Shown: piece by piece, positions 7,273 through 14,398 of the stretch
Numbering within the stretch: the first letter of the stretch is position 1
Layout: every line of letters starts with the position of its first letter
Assembly: GCA_001789045.1 (NCBI GenBank)
Contig: MFYG01000011.1
Span: 1-34,231, forward strand
Source: Candidatus Peribacteria bacterium RIFCSPLOWO2_12_FULL_55_15
GTDB lineage: Bacteria; Patescibacteriota; Gracilibacteria; Peribacterales; Peribacteraceae
Length of the DNA stretch: 34,231 nt
Reading direction: 5' to 3'
Notes under the pieces: generated by a model
What the model was told of the DNA's origin: nothing
The model's input: only the letters and a program-made list of their open reading frames with translations
Databases searched by the model: none
Translations under genes and position numbers: made by a program

Positions 7273-8790
7273 CTACGCCATGATCAACCTCCGATGAAGC
7301 GCGAACGGGAAAAGCGCGGAGAGGAAGCTTGCGGAGGCGAAGAGGACGTCAAAAGGAACGCCGGTTTTTGGGAGCGCCGTCAGAAGAGTGGAATGGACCG
7401 AGGCTACCCGCTCTGTAAGAGGAAGGGCACGAACCGCTTCCGGCCCCCCGAGGCTGAAAACAGCACGGAAATCTGTGCCGTGCGGGAGATTTTCCGGAAG
7501 ACGGAGAGCCACGCGCCCCGTCCAGCTCCCCCCCGGAGGAAGATCGGGAATCTGCCAAAGAATGCGCCCGGAACGGACTTCTGCACCCCCAGTCGAAAGT
7601 CGCGCAACCCGTGCGGTCTCCGGACTCAAGCGAGCGGAAACAGAGAGTCCGCTGAGTGTGTATGGAAAGGGATTGTGCAGGAGAGCGCTGAGACGGAGCA
7701 TCCCGCCCGGAACCGTTTCCGTGGCGTCGGTTCGTACCTGGAATACGCCGCGTGGCGCCTCTTGCTCCTGCGCGCGGTACGGCGAAGAATTGGTATTCAT
7801 TACGACGAGTGTTCCTCCCAATGCGACGGGATTGTCCTTTCGATGAGGAATGAGGGGGGAAACGCCGGGGGCGCGAAGGACGGCTACCGTTTCATCATGG
7901 GTGCGGACGGAGCCGACGTGCGCGCGTGCGCGCAGTGCGTATTCTTCTGGAACCGATCGATCGACGAGAACCGTGACTGCGAACACTCGTGTTTGCCATG
8001 GGGCAAAGGACATTTGGGGCCACGTGACCGTTCCCCGATCAACCGACGCTCCAACGGAAGCGTTGAGGAGAGTCGTAAAGGGGGGAAGCTGGAAGACGAC
8101 ATCGGCCGTTGCGGGGTGATAGTGCCCACGGCGAACCTCGAGACGATAGCGGATCGTGTCTGCGGGCTTTGCCTCGCGAAGGCCATCGCTGAGAACAAGC
8201 GAAAAGCGGCCCGTTTCTCCCGGTTCCGGTAGAGCGCGAACGTGGGTGGAATCCACCGCTGACACTCTGCCGCTGGTCACCTTTGCAAAGAGTTCCGCCC
8301 CGTCAGAAATCCCATGGCGTACATTTCCGAAAACCGTAAGGCGGTGCTGTCTTCCCTGGAACACAGTCACGCCGTTCCAATAGACGGTCCCATCGCGGAA
8401 AAATCCATTCTCGCTCGCGCCGAGAAAATCCACGCCGCCGGGAAGAGTGAACTGCACAGGAACATCGATAAACGGCGCGCGATCCTGCGCAAGAGTAATG
8501 GCATAGTTTAATGGGCCAGCAGGAGCGACATCGCTTCGTCCATCAGAAAGAGCGACAGTCACAAAAGATACGTCGCCATCTTCGCTCTCATCCTCGGCGC
8601 TCGCACATCCAGAATCTTGAGGATAATCGATATGGAGATCCAAATCATTATCGATCATATCAGTGCAGTCTGTATGACTGGCATTTCCAAGGGGGATTTG
8701 GAGCAAGACGCCACCAATGCCGCTCAGGAAGAGTAATGACAACGAGATGCTTACCATGCGCCATTCTCTTGAGAGAAAACGAGGAACCAT
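7273..8790 (-). CDS. Secreted surface protein with LPKTG sorting-type tail
   Basis: The 505-residue protein has a signal peptide (hydrophobic about 14-32). A Cys- and Asp-rich segment follows, with the calcium-loop-like word MIDNDLDLHIDYPQDSGC. Next come three or four DUF11/Ig-like beta domains, where 'NPFPYTLSGLSVSARL' and 'GRILWQIPDLPPGGSW' are typical. The C-terminus has the three-part form of a sortase substrate: LPKTG, a hydrophobic stretch (VPFDVLFASASFLSALFPFAL) and the basic end HRR. No sortase is encoded in the window. It shares the NDxD motif, the tail type and an identical 12-bp start-of-transcript sequence with the FPKTG protein at 15354-16946. Likely role: a cell-surface structural or adhesion protein. 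Confidence 0.8.
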   Translation of the reverse strand: MVPRFLSREWRMVSISLSLLFLSGIGGVLLQIPLGNASHTDCTDMIDNDLDLHIDYPQDSGCASAEDESEDGDVSFVTVALSDGRSDVAPAGPLNYAITLAQDRAPFIDVPVQFTLPGGVDFLGASENGFFRDGTVYWNGVTVFQGRQHRLTVFGNVRHGISDGAELFAKVTSGRVSAVDSTHVRALPEPGETGRFSLVLSDGLREAKPADTIRYRLEVRRGHYHPATADVVFQLPPFTTLLNASVGASVDRGTVTWPQMSFAPWQTRVFAVTVLVDRSVPEEYALRARAHVGSVRTHDETVAVLRAPGVSPLIPHRKDNPVALGGTLVVMNTNSSPYRAQEQEAPRGVFQVRTDATETVPGGMLRLSALLHNPFPYTLSGLSVSARLSPETARVARLSTGGAEVRSGRILWQIPDLPPGGSWTGRVALRLPENLPHGTDFRAVFSLGGPEAVRALPLTERVASVHSTLLTALPKTGVPFDVLFASASFLSALFPFALHRRLIMA

Positions 8791-8818
8791 AGGATGCGGG
8801 GGAAGAAAAAAGGTTAGA

Positions 8819-8847
8819 TTTATACTGCATAAAGTAATATTTGTCCA
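8819..8847 (-). promoter_or_regulatory. Promoter of the LPKTG protein gene
   Basis: Minus strand: -35 TGGACA (8847-8842), 17-bp spacer, -10 TATAAA (8824-8819). The sequence straight after the -10 is TCTAACCTTTTTT, shared with the FPKTG gene promoter. ATG 8790 lies about 22 nt after the predicted start. Confidence 0.7.
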
Positions 8848-8883
8848 GTACTGTTTTTTGTCGAGCTGGCAACACGGGAAAAA

Positions 8884-8909
8884 TGGACAAAAAGTCCAAA
8901 ATTTTGGAC
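8884..8909. promoter_or_regulatory. Cluster of TGGACA/TGTCCA inverted repeats
   Basis: TGGACA, AGTCCA and TTGGACA follow one another within 26 bp and include the perfect 14-bp palindrome TCCAAAATTTTGGA (8895-8908). The cluster lies about 40 bp upstream of the LPKTG gene's -35, which itself reads TGGACA. It may be an operator for that gene, or the hairpin end of the DoxX-like transcript. I cannot decide between these. Confidence 0.4.
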
Positions 8910-8935
8910 AATAGGCGGATAGCTATGCCAGTGTC

Positions 8936-9331
8936 CTATTTGAACCACTCTCTGAAGTTTTTGGGCCAACCCATCATCAAAAGAAGTGCCAGCGGTGCGC
9001 CCCAGTTAGCCCAACGTTCCACGAAATCCCAAATCGGCATGCCAATGATCGGCCTCAAGAGTGCGGTCCAAAATCCCCAAAAGACCATCCAAAGAAGCGC
9101 TGCGCGGATCGGTTTTAGGAGAAGGAGAATCGCGAGCGCCACATCTATTGTTCCGGTAAGGAAAAGAAGTTGTGTCGCCATGCCGGGGTCGGAGACTCCG
9201 AATTGAGCAAACCAACCAACCCACTCCTTCTTGCCTTGCAGGGCAAAAACACCATGACCGATGAACTCGCCGGCAATCGCTATTTTTAGAACCCACTCGA
9301 TCATTTTTTGATTATTCATAGTTCTACTCAT
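8936..9331 (-). CDS. DoxX-like small integral membrane protein
   Basis: The product of about 131 residues has four predicted helices: 'VLKIAIAGEFIGHGVFALQGK', 'MATQLLFLTGTIDVALAILLLL', 'AALLWMVFWGFWTALLRPIIG' and 'WANWGAPLALLLMMG'. The 'GEFIGHGVFA..G...W' opening is the DoxX-like pattern (compare LFRVLTGFLFLQHG in the gene at 4547). Function is unknown. Starts are possible at 9358 (TTG/ATG region), 9331 (MSRT) or 9319 (MNNQ), and none has a convincing Shine-Dalgarno. 9331 is chosen as a compromise. tRNA-Phe lies just upstream on the same strand, so both may share a transcript. Confidence 0.7.
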   Translation of the reverse strand: MSRTMNNQKMIEWVLKIAIAGEFIGHGVFALQGKKEWVGWFAQFGVSDPGMATQLLFLTGTIDVALAILLLLKPIRAALLWMVFWGFWTALLRPIIGMPIWDFVERWANWGAPLALLLMMGWPKNFREWFK

Positions 9332-9376
9332 ATGTATGGTAATGGTAGGTTGCAGCATGAGTGGTATGCAAGGGGA

Positions 9377-9451
9377 TGGTGGCCCAGGCCAGAGTCGAAC
9401 TGGCTACGCCTGCCTCTTCAGGGCAGCGCTCTACCGATGAGCTACCGGGCC
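9377..9451 (-). tRNA. tRNA-Phe (anticodon GAA)
   Basis: Minus-strand cloverleaf. The acceptor stem is GGCCCGG/CTGGGCC (one G-U) and the D-stem GCTC/GAGC. Anticodon stem CTGCC/GGCAG holds the loop CTGAAGA (anticodon GAA). The T-arm is GCCAG-TTCGACT-CTGGC, ending in discriminator A and encoded CCA. A TATACT box lies 14 bp upstream (9471-9466). Confidence 0.96.
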
Positions 9452-9561
9452 ACAGTCATACGTTGAGTATAGAAAACCATATAACCGAGCGCCAGTAATT
9501 TGATCACGTCCAGCCTAGCACATCTGAATTTCTCCAAAGACTTTCCCAGTTCATAGTCTTT

Positions 9562-9589
9562 TTGACAATATTTTTGTCACGCGTACACT
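9562..9589 (+). promoter_or_regulatory. Promoter of the coiled-coil gene, leaderless geometry
   Basis: Perfect -35 TTGACA (9562-9567), 16-bp spacer and -10 TACACT (9584-9589). ATG 9598 begins 8 bp after the -10, so transcription should start at or next to the start codon. Confidence 0.7.
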
Positions 9590-9597
9590 TCCAGTGC

Positions 9598-9882
9598 ATG
9601 GCGAAGAAGAATGGTACCAAGCGTGGCACAGGGGGCATTACCCTTAGTGATGTTGTCGTGCATATGGAACACATGGAGCAACGCTTATCCTCCAGAATAA
9701 CCGGTACGGAGATCGAGATGAAAGGTATGAGGATCGAGATGAAAGGTATGAGGATCGAGATGAAAGGTATGGAGGAACGTCTTACTGAGCGCATCGATGC
9801 AGTAGAGGAAGATCTCACAGCCACTATGCAGGATACCATGCGCATCCGCGCGCATGTTGGGATGCCCGTGCCGACGGAATAG
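9598..9882 (+). CDS. Small coiled-coil protein with heptad tandem repeat
   Basis: Starting at ATG 9598 (MAKKNGTKRGTGG) the product is 94 residues. An in-frame extension to 9562 would overlap the -35 box and is rejected. A basic N-terminus leads into a helix (about 20-85) that is almost all heptads: HMEHMEQRL, then three copies of IEMKGMR/E, then EERLTERIDAVEEDL. The central copies are encoded by a 21-bp direct repeat, so length could vary between strains by whole heptads. Such short parallel coiled coils are often oligomerisation modules, and the protein resembles many small CPR coiled-coil proteins of unknown role. No membrane segment or enzyme motif is present. Confidence 0.65.
   Translation: MAKKNGTKRGTGGITLSDVVVHMEHMEQRLSSRITGTEIEMKGMRIEMKGMRIEMKGMEERLTERIDAVEEDLTATMQDTMRIRAHVGMPVPTE
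9712..9774 (+). repeat. 21-bp tandem direct repeat, three copies
   Basis: Units at 9712-9732, 9733-9753 and 9754-9774 are identical except for the last bases of the third. Each encodes one heptad, IEMKGM plus R or E. Confidence 0.95.
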
Positions 9883-9886
9883 AAAA

Positions 9887-10069
9887 CTACTTGAAAAACT
9901 GTGGTGGGGGCTGCTGCGACGGCTGGACGATCCGGTTCGGCACGATTGTCAGTTGCTCCCGCGCGGTAAATTCGCGTAACTCTGTTTGCTGTGCCTGTAT
10001 GGAGAGCGCCTGTCTTTCTTCCTGCTCCGTAGACTTTCTCGTATAGATGATGACTCTCTGTCCTGTCAT
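9887..10069 (-). pseudogene. Serine-recombinase N-terminal remnant
   Basis: From ATG 10069 a 60-residue frame reads MTGQRVIIYTRKSTEQEER followed by QALSIQAQQTELREFTARE. This matches the start of large serine recombinases (pattern 'Y.R.S...Q...S...Q...L..ya'), with the catalytic serine in YTRKST. It then departs into a low-complexity QPSQQPPPQFF end and stops. The rest of the catalytic domain and the DNA-binding region are missing. It lies between two tRNA genes, a usual place for integration scars. Expression is doubtful, as no Shine-Dalgarno is present. Confidence 0.65.
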
Positions 10070-10197
10070 GGGAGCCAGTGTACCAAGGACGACGCAAAGG
10101 TGCGAAAAAATGGGCGCGGCGAGTGAAAGAGAATGCGGTGCACTACGAAGCCAAAATAGGGTGGCGCGTTTTGCGCGCCAACCCCAGAAGTCGTAAT

Positions 10198-10273
10198 TGG
10201 TGGAGCATACCGGATTCGAACCGGTGACCTCCGCAATGCGAGTGCGGCGCTCTACCAACTGAGCTAATGCCCC
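10198..10273 (-). tRNA. tRNA-Ala (anticodon CGC)
   Basis: Minus-strand cloverleaf. The acceptor stem is GGGGCAT/ATGCTCC and the D-stem GCTC/GAGC. Anticodon stem CCGCA/TGCGG holds the loop CTCGCAT (anticodon CGC). The T-arm is ACCGG-TTCGAAT-CCGGT, with discriminator A and encoded CCA. TATACT (10289-10284) lies 10 bp upstream. Confidence 0.96.
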
Positions 10274-10327
10274 AAATATGCGGAGTATACTGGAAGAAAA
10301 GACACACAAAGAATGAGAAAAATCCTG

Positions 10328-10356
10328 TTGAGTTCCATTTACATTTTCTCTACACT
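10328..10356 (+). promoter_or_regulatory. Promoter of apt, leaderless geometry
   Basis: -35 TTGAGT (10328-10333), 17-bp spacer, -10 TACACT (10351-10356). ATG 10365 follows after 8 bp, the same spacing as at 9584-9598. The mRNA is predicted to be leaderless. Confidence 0.7.
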
Positions 10357-10364
10357 GTTCGGAA

Positions 10365-10919
10365 ATGAATCTCCGACCATTTATTCACAGGGTGCCGGAT
10401 TTCCCCATTAAGGGGATCACCTTCTGGGACATCATGGACCTCCTCCGGCACCCAGAGGCGTTCGGCTGGACCGTTGAACAATTTGCGAAGCAATTCAAGG
10501 ATAATGCGATCGACACGGTCGCCGCTCCAGAGTCGCGAGGATTCCTCTTCGGGTGTCCCGTCGCGAAGGAACTCGGGATCGGCTTCGTCCCGATTCGTAA
10601 GCCGGGAAAGCTCCCACGCCAGACTATCCAGGAACGTTGTACGCTCGAGTACGGCGTCACCACGATGGAAATGCACGAAGATGCAATCAGCCCAGGGGAA
10701 CGTGTCCTTCTCATTGACGATGTCCTTGCCACCGGCGGAACGGCGCTGGCCTGCGCGTCTCTCATCGAGCGGCAGGGGGGAATCGTTGCGGGCATGGGCT
10801 TCCTCCTCGACCTGCAATACATCCCGCGAAAAGCAGCACTTGTACCATACGAAACATTTTCCCTTCTCACATTTACGGAGCAGGATGTTCATGGAAAACG
10901 CGAAATCGTCGCAGCGTAG
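10365..10919 (+). CDS. apt: Adenine phosphoribosyltransferase
   Basis: The 184-residue type I PRTase salvages adenine with PRPP to give AMP in the cytosol. The start MNLRPFIHRVPDFPIKGITFWD is the usual Apt opening (PDFP.GI.F.D). 'IDTVAAPESRGFLFG' is the Apt PESRGF motif, and 'FVPIRKPGKLP' the flexible loop. VLLIDDVLATGGTALA is the PRPP-binding loop, with both acidic residues present. Length is normal for the family. ATG 10365 lies 8 bp from a TACACT -10 box and has no Shine-Dalgarno, implying a leaderless message. Identification is secure. Confidence 0.95.
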   Translation: MNLRPFIHRVPDFPIKGITFWDIMDLLRHPEAFGWTVEQFAKQFKDNAIDTVAAPESRGFLFGCPVAKELGIGFVPIRKPGKLPRQTIQERCTLEYGVTTMEMHEDAISPGERVLLIDDVLATGGTALACASLIERQGGIVAGMGFLLDLQYIPRKAALVPYETFSLLTFTEQDVHGKREIVAA

Positions 10920-10941
10920 TGCTTGTCCATTCCCTCCATAG

Positions 10942-11045
10942 ACCCCATCTCCTGTATCCTCTCCTCTCGGGAGCGGACACTCATAGGAAAAGGAGTGTAC
11001 TCGAAAATTCCCTCCCACTTGGGGAGGGGGTAGGGTAATGGGGTG
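10942..11045 (+). repeat. Dispersed palindromic GC-rich repeat, copy C plus degraded half-copy
   Basis: The full copy at 11008-11045 reads CCCTCCCACTTGGGGAGGG followed by GGTAGGGTAATGGGGTG. Just before it (10950-10975) CTCCTCTCGGGAG looks like a decayed arm. The copy ends on the GTG start codon of murJ, as copy A does for truB. Confidence 0.75.
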
Positions 11046-12344
11046 AAAAGTCTCTTTAAAGGCACGGCTGTCCTTGCCATCACCCAGCTCGGCGCCTCCG
11101 TCGCGGGGCTCTTCCGCGACCGCCTCCTCGCGAGTACGTTCCCCGATCTCGCCGTCGTCGACGCCTACATCGCCGCCTTCCGTCCGAGCGACCTCCTCTT
11201 CCAGGTCCTCGTGATGTCGGCGATCGGCATGATCCTCGTCCCGCTCCTCACCAGGGAACACCATCGGGGGGACAAGGAAGGCATCGCCAATCTCCTCGGA
11301 GCTTCCATGGGACTCGGATGTCTTGTCTTCGGAACAGTGGCGGTCATCCTCATATTCACTCTTCCGATTCTCGCGCCGTGGCTCGTGGATTTTCGCGGAG
11401 AACAGTTACAACTCTACATCAATTTTGCGCGCATTGCGCTCATCGCCAATCTCTTCATGGTCATCGGGAATACCGCAGGGCAGGAACTCGTGAGGATCGA
11501 GCGCTATTGGGTGTATGGCGTCACGCCCATCGTCTACTCTCTCGGAACCATCGCAGGAACACTGTTTCTTACGCCATGGATCGGACCGTACGGTCCGATC
11601 GCCGGCACGGCTACGGGATCCCTGCTCTATGCCGTCTGGAGACTTCTTGCAGTTTCGTGGTCTGGGATACCGCTCCGCATCCGTCTGTGGCATGCGGCCA
11701 TCGCAGATATGGGATGGATGGCGCTTCCACGCATGGTGGCTCTCGGAACATTGCAAATCCGCCTCCTTATTCTCGACACGCTCGCGTCGTCCCTCCCGAC
11801 GGGAGCAATCACGATCAATGCCTATGCGCGCAACGTCCAGTCCGTCGTCGTCGGCGTCATCGGCATCGCCCTTGCGCAGGCCATTTTTTCCCCGATGAGT
11901 CAGGCGGCCGTTCAGGGGAACGAACGGAAATTCCAGGACTATCTTCGACGAGGCTCCTTCTTCATGCTCCTCCTCACCATTCCGAGCGCGCTCCTCCTCG
12001 CCCTTCTCCCGAATACCATCGCCGGTATCGTCAACCTCCACCACGTGGCGAGCACCTTCGCTCCCGTCCTCATCCTCTACGCAATGAGCACACCCGTCGA
12101 AAGCCTCAGTCACCTCTTCATCCGCGCATTCTTCGCAATGAAGAACACCAGTCTCCCCGCAATCGCCCACGTCACCAACGCAATTGTGGCTGTAGCACTT
12201 TCCTGGTCCCTCCTTCAAAAGTACGGTCTCCTCGCCATCCCAGTCGGCTTTATCGCCGGCCACGCAGTACAACTGGTGATTCTCTGGTGGAATCTGCCCA
12301 CAATAAAAACACCCTCCCAATTTATTTCTTCTTCACCTGAGTGA
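11043..12344 (+). CDS. murJ: Lipid II flippase MurJ (MviN)
   Basis: The 433-residue polytopic protein opens with the family start KGTAVLAITQLGASVAGLFRDRLLAS, broken across the first helix. The MurJ word 'DAYIAAFRPSDLLFQVLVMSAIG' follows, together with repeated MATE-like helices including 'NVQSVVVGVIGIALAQAIFSP'. MurJ flips lipid II for peptidoglycan synthesis across the membrane. At 433 residues it is shorter than the common length of about 500 or more, so it probably has 12 helices rather than 14. The GTG start lies at the end of repeat copy C. Its last 23 bp overlap the 3' end of nusG on the other strand. Confidence 0.9.
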   Translation: MKSLFKGTAVLAITQLGASVAGLFRDRLLASTFPDLAVVDAYIAAFRPSDLLFQVLVMSAIGMILVPLLTREHHRGDKEGIANLLGASMGLGCLVFGTVAVILIFTLPILAPWLVDFRGEQLQLYINFARIALIANLFMVIGNTAGQELVRIERYWVYGVTPIVYSLGTIAGTLFLTPWIGPYGPIAGTATGSLLYAVWRLLAVSWSGIPLRIRLWHAAIADMGWMALPRMVALGTLQIRLLILDTLASSLPTGAITINAYARNVQSVVVGVIGIALAQAIFSPMSQAAVQGNERKFQDYLRRGSFFMLLLTIPSALLLALLPNTIAGIVNLHHVASTFAPVLILYAMSTPVESLSHLFIRAFFAMKNTSLPAIAHVTNAIVAVALSWSLLQKYGLLAIPVGFIAGHAVQLVILWWNLPTIKTPSQFISSSPE

Positions 12345-12867
12345 AGTCTAGCTCCACAGGGGTCTCTCGATCGAAGATGATGAGAAGGACACTGAGTTTT
12401 CCCTTATTCACATCGACACTATCCACTGCCCCTTCGTAATTTTTGAATGGACCATCCGTGATCACCACAAGATCGCCAATCTGGAAATCACTCTTGAACT
12501 TAGCCTCCTGCTCACCTACCCGACGCTCAATAATCCCGTATTCCTCCGGTGTCACCGGAACAGGAATATTCCCTGAACCCACAAACCCTGTGACATTCGG
12601 GGTATTCCGAACGAGATACCACGACTCATCGGTCACAGTCATGTCAACGAGGACGTATCCCGGGAAAATTTTCCGCTCCTCTTCCACCGGTTGCCCCTTC
12701 TGAAACACGAGCTGTTTTTCCTTCGGCACCTCCGCATGAAACACATGATCCTGCATGCACATAGCCTCTGCTCGCTGCTTGATTGCCTGCGCGACACTAT
12801 CCTCATACCCAGCGTACGTATGGACGACGTACCAATTCCGCCCGGCTCTCGGATCCTGTTTAACCAT
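12322..12867 (-). CDS. nusG: Transcription termination/antitermination factor NusG
   Basis: The 181-residue protein starts at ATG 12867 (MVKQDPRAGRNWYVVHTYAGYED). The longer frame upstream overlaps secE and is rejected. The NGN domain covers about 10-115, with 'NWYVVHTYAGYE' and 'FPGYVLVDM' motifs and the 'NTPNVTGFVGS' block. The KOW domain follows at about 125-165 (FQIGDLVVITDGPFKNYEGAV). NusG joins RNA polymerase to Rho or the ribosome. secE lies 10 bp upstream, the classic secE-nusG pair. The expected rplK-rplA genes do not follow; murJ is convergent instead. Confidence 0.96.
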   Translation of the reverse strand: MVKQDPRAGRNWYVVHTYAGYEDSVAQAIKQRAEAMCMQDHVFHAEVPKEKQLVFQKGQPVEEERKIFPGYVLVDMTVTDESWYLVRNTPNVTGFVGSGNIPVPVTPEEYGIIERRVGEQEAKFKSDFQIGDLVVITDGPFKNYEGAVDSVDVNKGKLSVLLIIFDRETPVELDFTQVKKK

Positions 12868-12877
12868 AGGGATGAAT

Positions 12878-13069
12878 TTAGAGAGTAAAAGAGAGAAGAA
12901 GTCGGATCCCCTGTGCAAAAGCAAAGTCCAGGAGACCGAAGACTGCTGCCGAAACAGCAGTGAATCCAAGAACGATTGCCGAGAGCCGCACAGCCTGCTG
13001 ACGTGTCGGCCACCGAACATGGCGGAGTTCCTCGAGAGCCTCACGAACGTAATTTTGGAGAGTATCCAT
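12878..13069 (-). CDS. secE: Preprotein translocase subunit SecE
   Basis: The 63-residue single-span protein has the SecE hallmark amphipathic stretch ALEELRHVRWPTRQQ (pattern E..KV.WPtr.e), followed by one membrane helix (about 29-58). It clamps SecY in the Sec channel. The start is supported by AAGGA six bases before ATG 13069. A promoter with a TACACT -10 lies upstream, and nusG follows at once. Confidence 0.95.
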   Translation of the reverse strand: MDTLQNYVREALEELRHVRWPTRQQAVRLSAIVLGFTAVSAAVFGLLDFAFAQGIRLLLSFTL

Positions 13070-13110
13070 AGAATATCCTTCCTGAAAAACCCCTCCCAGG
13101 GCTACGAACC

Positions 13111-13139
13111 AGTGTATGGAATATGATGATTCACTACAA
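13111..13139 (-). promoter_or_regulatory. Promoter of secE-nusG
   Basis: Minus strand: -35 TTGTAG (13139-13134), 17-bp spacer, -10 TACACT (13116-13111). The -35 overlaps the lepB stop codon. The leader of about 35 nt carries AGGAAGG before secE. Confidence 0.65.
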
Positions 13140-13772
13140 GGGGTAATCTACCAGACCAAATGCGTGGATTTTTGTGATTGGAAGGGCGACAAACCATACA
13201 CGTCCTCGAATGGCTTCTTCAGAAACGTACGGCACGTGGGTCCCGTCTTTCGCGAAGAAACTCCGTGAATCAAGGCTACCTTGGCGGTTATCTCCGAGAA
13301 GGAAATAGTTCCCCTCCGGGACGATAAATACCTCCTCCGAAAAATCTCCTCCACCGGGAGGATGTCTGAAGGTCTGACCGGCATTGCGTTCATCCAGATA
13401 GAGCAACTCATCGAGTCGATGCTCTTTCTCCTCACCGGCCTTTTGAAGATGAACATATCCCCCACGCAGGATGACCCGATCACCAGGCAATCCAATGACA
13501 CGCTTCACGTAATACTTCCTGGTCTCCCCGGGCGGATGGAACACGACAATCTCCCCGCGATCAGGTTTTCCAATGTAGTACGCGAGCTTATTAATGATGA
13601 TGTACTCATTATCCTCCAGAGTGCTTGTCATGGAACTTCCCTCAACTTGAAAAGGGGAAACAAGGAATGTGCGAATACCGGCAACGATCGCCACAATAAT
13701 GACGATATTGAGCACCACATCGAGAAAGTGAAACCATAACTGCCGTTGTCGGTTCTCGGGAGTATCAGACAT
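13134..13772 (-). CDS. lepB: Signal peptidase I
   Basis: The 212-residue protein (start MSDTPENRQ at 13772) has one membrane helix (about 18-36) and then the S26 peptidase domain. Ser47 in VEGSSMTSTL is the nucleophile. Lys90 in YYVKRVIGLPGD is the general base, and the later GNYFLLGDNRQGSLDSR box is also typical. It removes signal peptides from secreted proteins, of which several are coded nearby. ATG 13772 lies 6 bp from a TACACT -10 that forms half of a palindrome shared with the divergent gene at 13796. No Shine-Dalgarno is present, so a leaderless mRNA is likely. Confidence 0.94.
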   Translation of the reverse strand: MSDTPENRQRQLWFHFLDVVLNIVIIVAIVAGIRTFLVSPFQVEGSSMTSTLEDNEYIIINKLAYYIGKPDRGEIVVFHPPGETRKYYVKRVIGLPGDRVILRGGYVHLQKAGEEKEHRLDELLYLDERNAGQTFRHPPGGGDFSEEVFIVPEGNYFLLGDNRQGSLDSRSFFAKDGTHVPYVSEEAIRGRVWFVALPITKIHAFGLVDYPL

Positions 13773-13778
13773 ACCACC

Positions 13779-13788
13779 AGTGTACACT
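13779..13788. promoter_or_regulatory. Shared palindromic -10 of two divergent genes
   Basis: The perfect palindrome AGTGTACACT yields TACACT on both strands. It lies 6 bp before the lepB ATG on minus and 7 bp before ATG 13796 on plus. -35 boxes are poor on both sides. If used, both mRNAs would be leaderless and the two promoters mutually exclusive. Confidence 0.5.
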
Positions 13789-13795
13789 ATCGCCC

Positions 13796-14398
13796 ATGCT
13801 CGATCGCCTGCTATTCATACGGCATCTGGAACCGGACGAGGAGCTCCAGAAAATCGTTCACAAACACTGGATCGTCATCCTCATCGCTATCCTCTGGCCA
13901 AGTGCATCTTTTCTCCTTGCGATCGTCACCATCGCTCTGCTCCCATACCGCCCCATCGTTCTCTTTACGGGATGCTGGGCAACCATCTCCATCATCTGGT
14001 GGATACGAAACTTCTTCGATGAGTACCTTGATGCATGGATCATCACTGACCGCGCCATCATCGATGTCGAGTGGTTCGGCTGGTTCCACCGCAAGTCAAC
14101 CCGCATTCTCTACAGCGACATCGAGGGCGTGAGTTATGAAATCCAAGGCATTCTCGCAACACTCTTTCGCTATGGCACGGTGAACATCGAACGGATTGCC
14201 AACGGCCAAATCGTCTCTCTGGATTATGTGCCTCACACACGAAGAGTCGAGGGAATCATCCTCCGAAGCATGGAGGAATACCTCCACAGCAAAAATTTGA
14301 AGGATGCCACGCACGTGCAGGATATCCTCAGCGTCATCGTCGCAGAGCAGCTCCAACTCAGTGACATCGAGGATGCGGAGGAAGAAGAGGTAGGGTGA
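13796..14398 (+). CDS. Membrane protein with bacterial PH (YdbS-like) domain
   Basis: The 200-residue protein opens with a cytosolic segment LLFIRHLEPDEELQKIVHKH. Two membrane helices follow (about 28-50 and 56-74), then a bPH2 domain (about 78-170) with 'DAWIITDRAIIDVEWFGWFHRKSTRILYSDIEGVSYEI' split over the first strands. The GILATLFRYGTVNIER motif is typical of this family. The C-terminus is acidic (EDAEEEEVG). The role is unknown; family members have been linked to envelope stress. A shorter relative is at 17014-17499. The next gene overlaps its stop by 4 bp (GTGA). Confidence 0.8.
   Translation: MLDRLLFIRHLEPDEELQKIVHKHWIVILIAILWPSASFLLAIVTIALLPYRPIVLFTGCWATISIIWWIRNFFDEYLDAWIITDRAIIDVEWFGWFHRKSTRILYSDIEGVSYEIQGILATLFRYGTVNIERIANGQIVSLDYVPHTRRVEGIILRSMEEYLHSKNLKDATHVQDILSVIVAEQLQLSDIEDAEEEEVG

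Noticed and set aside
10070-10309. N-terminal extension of the recombinase stub
   Set aside because: The extra residues are translated tRNA-Ala and spacer; the stub starts at MTGQRV.
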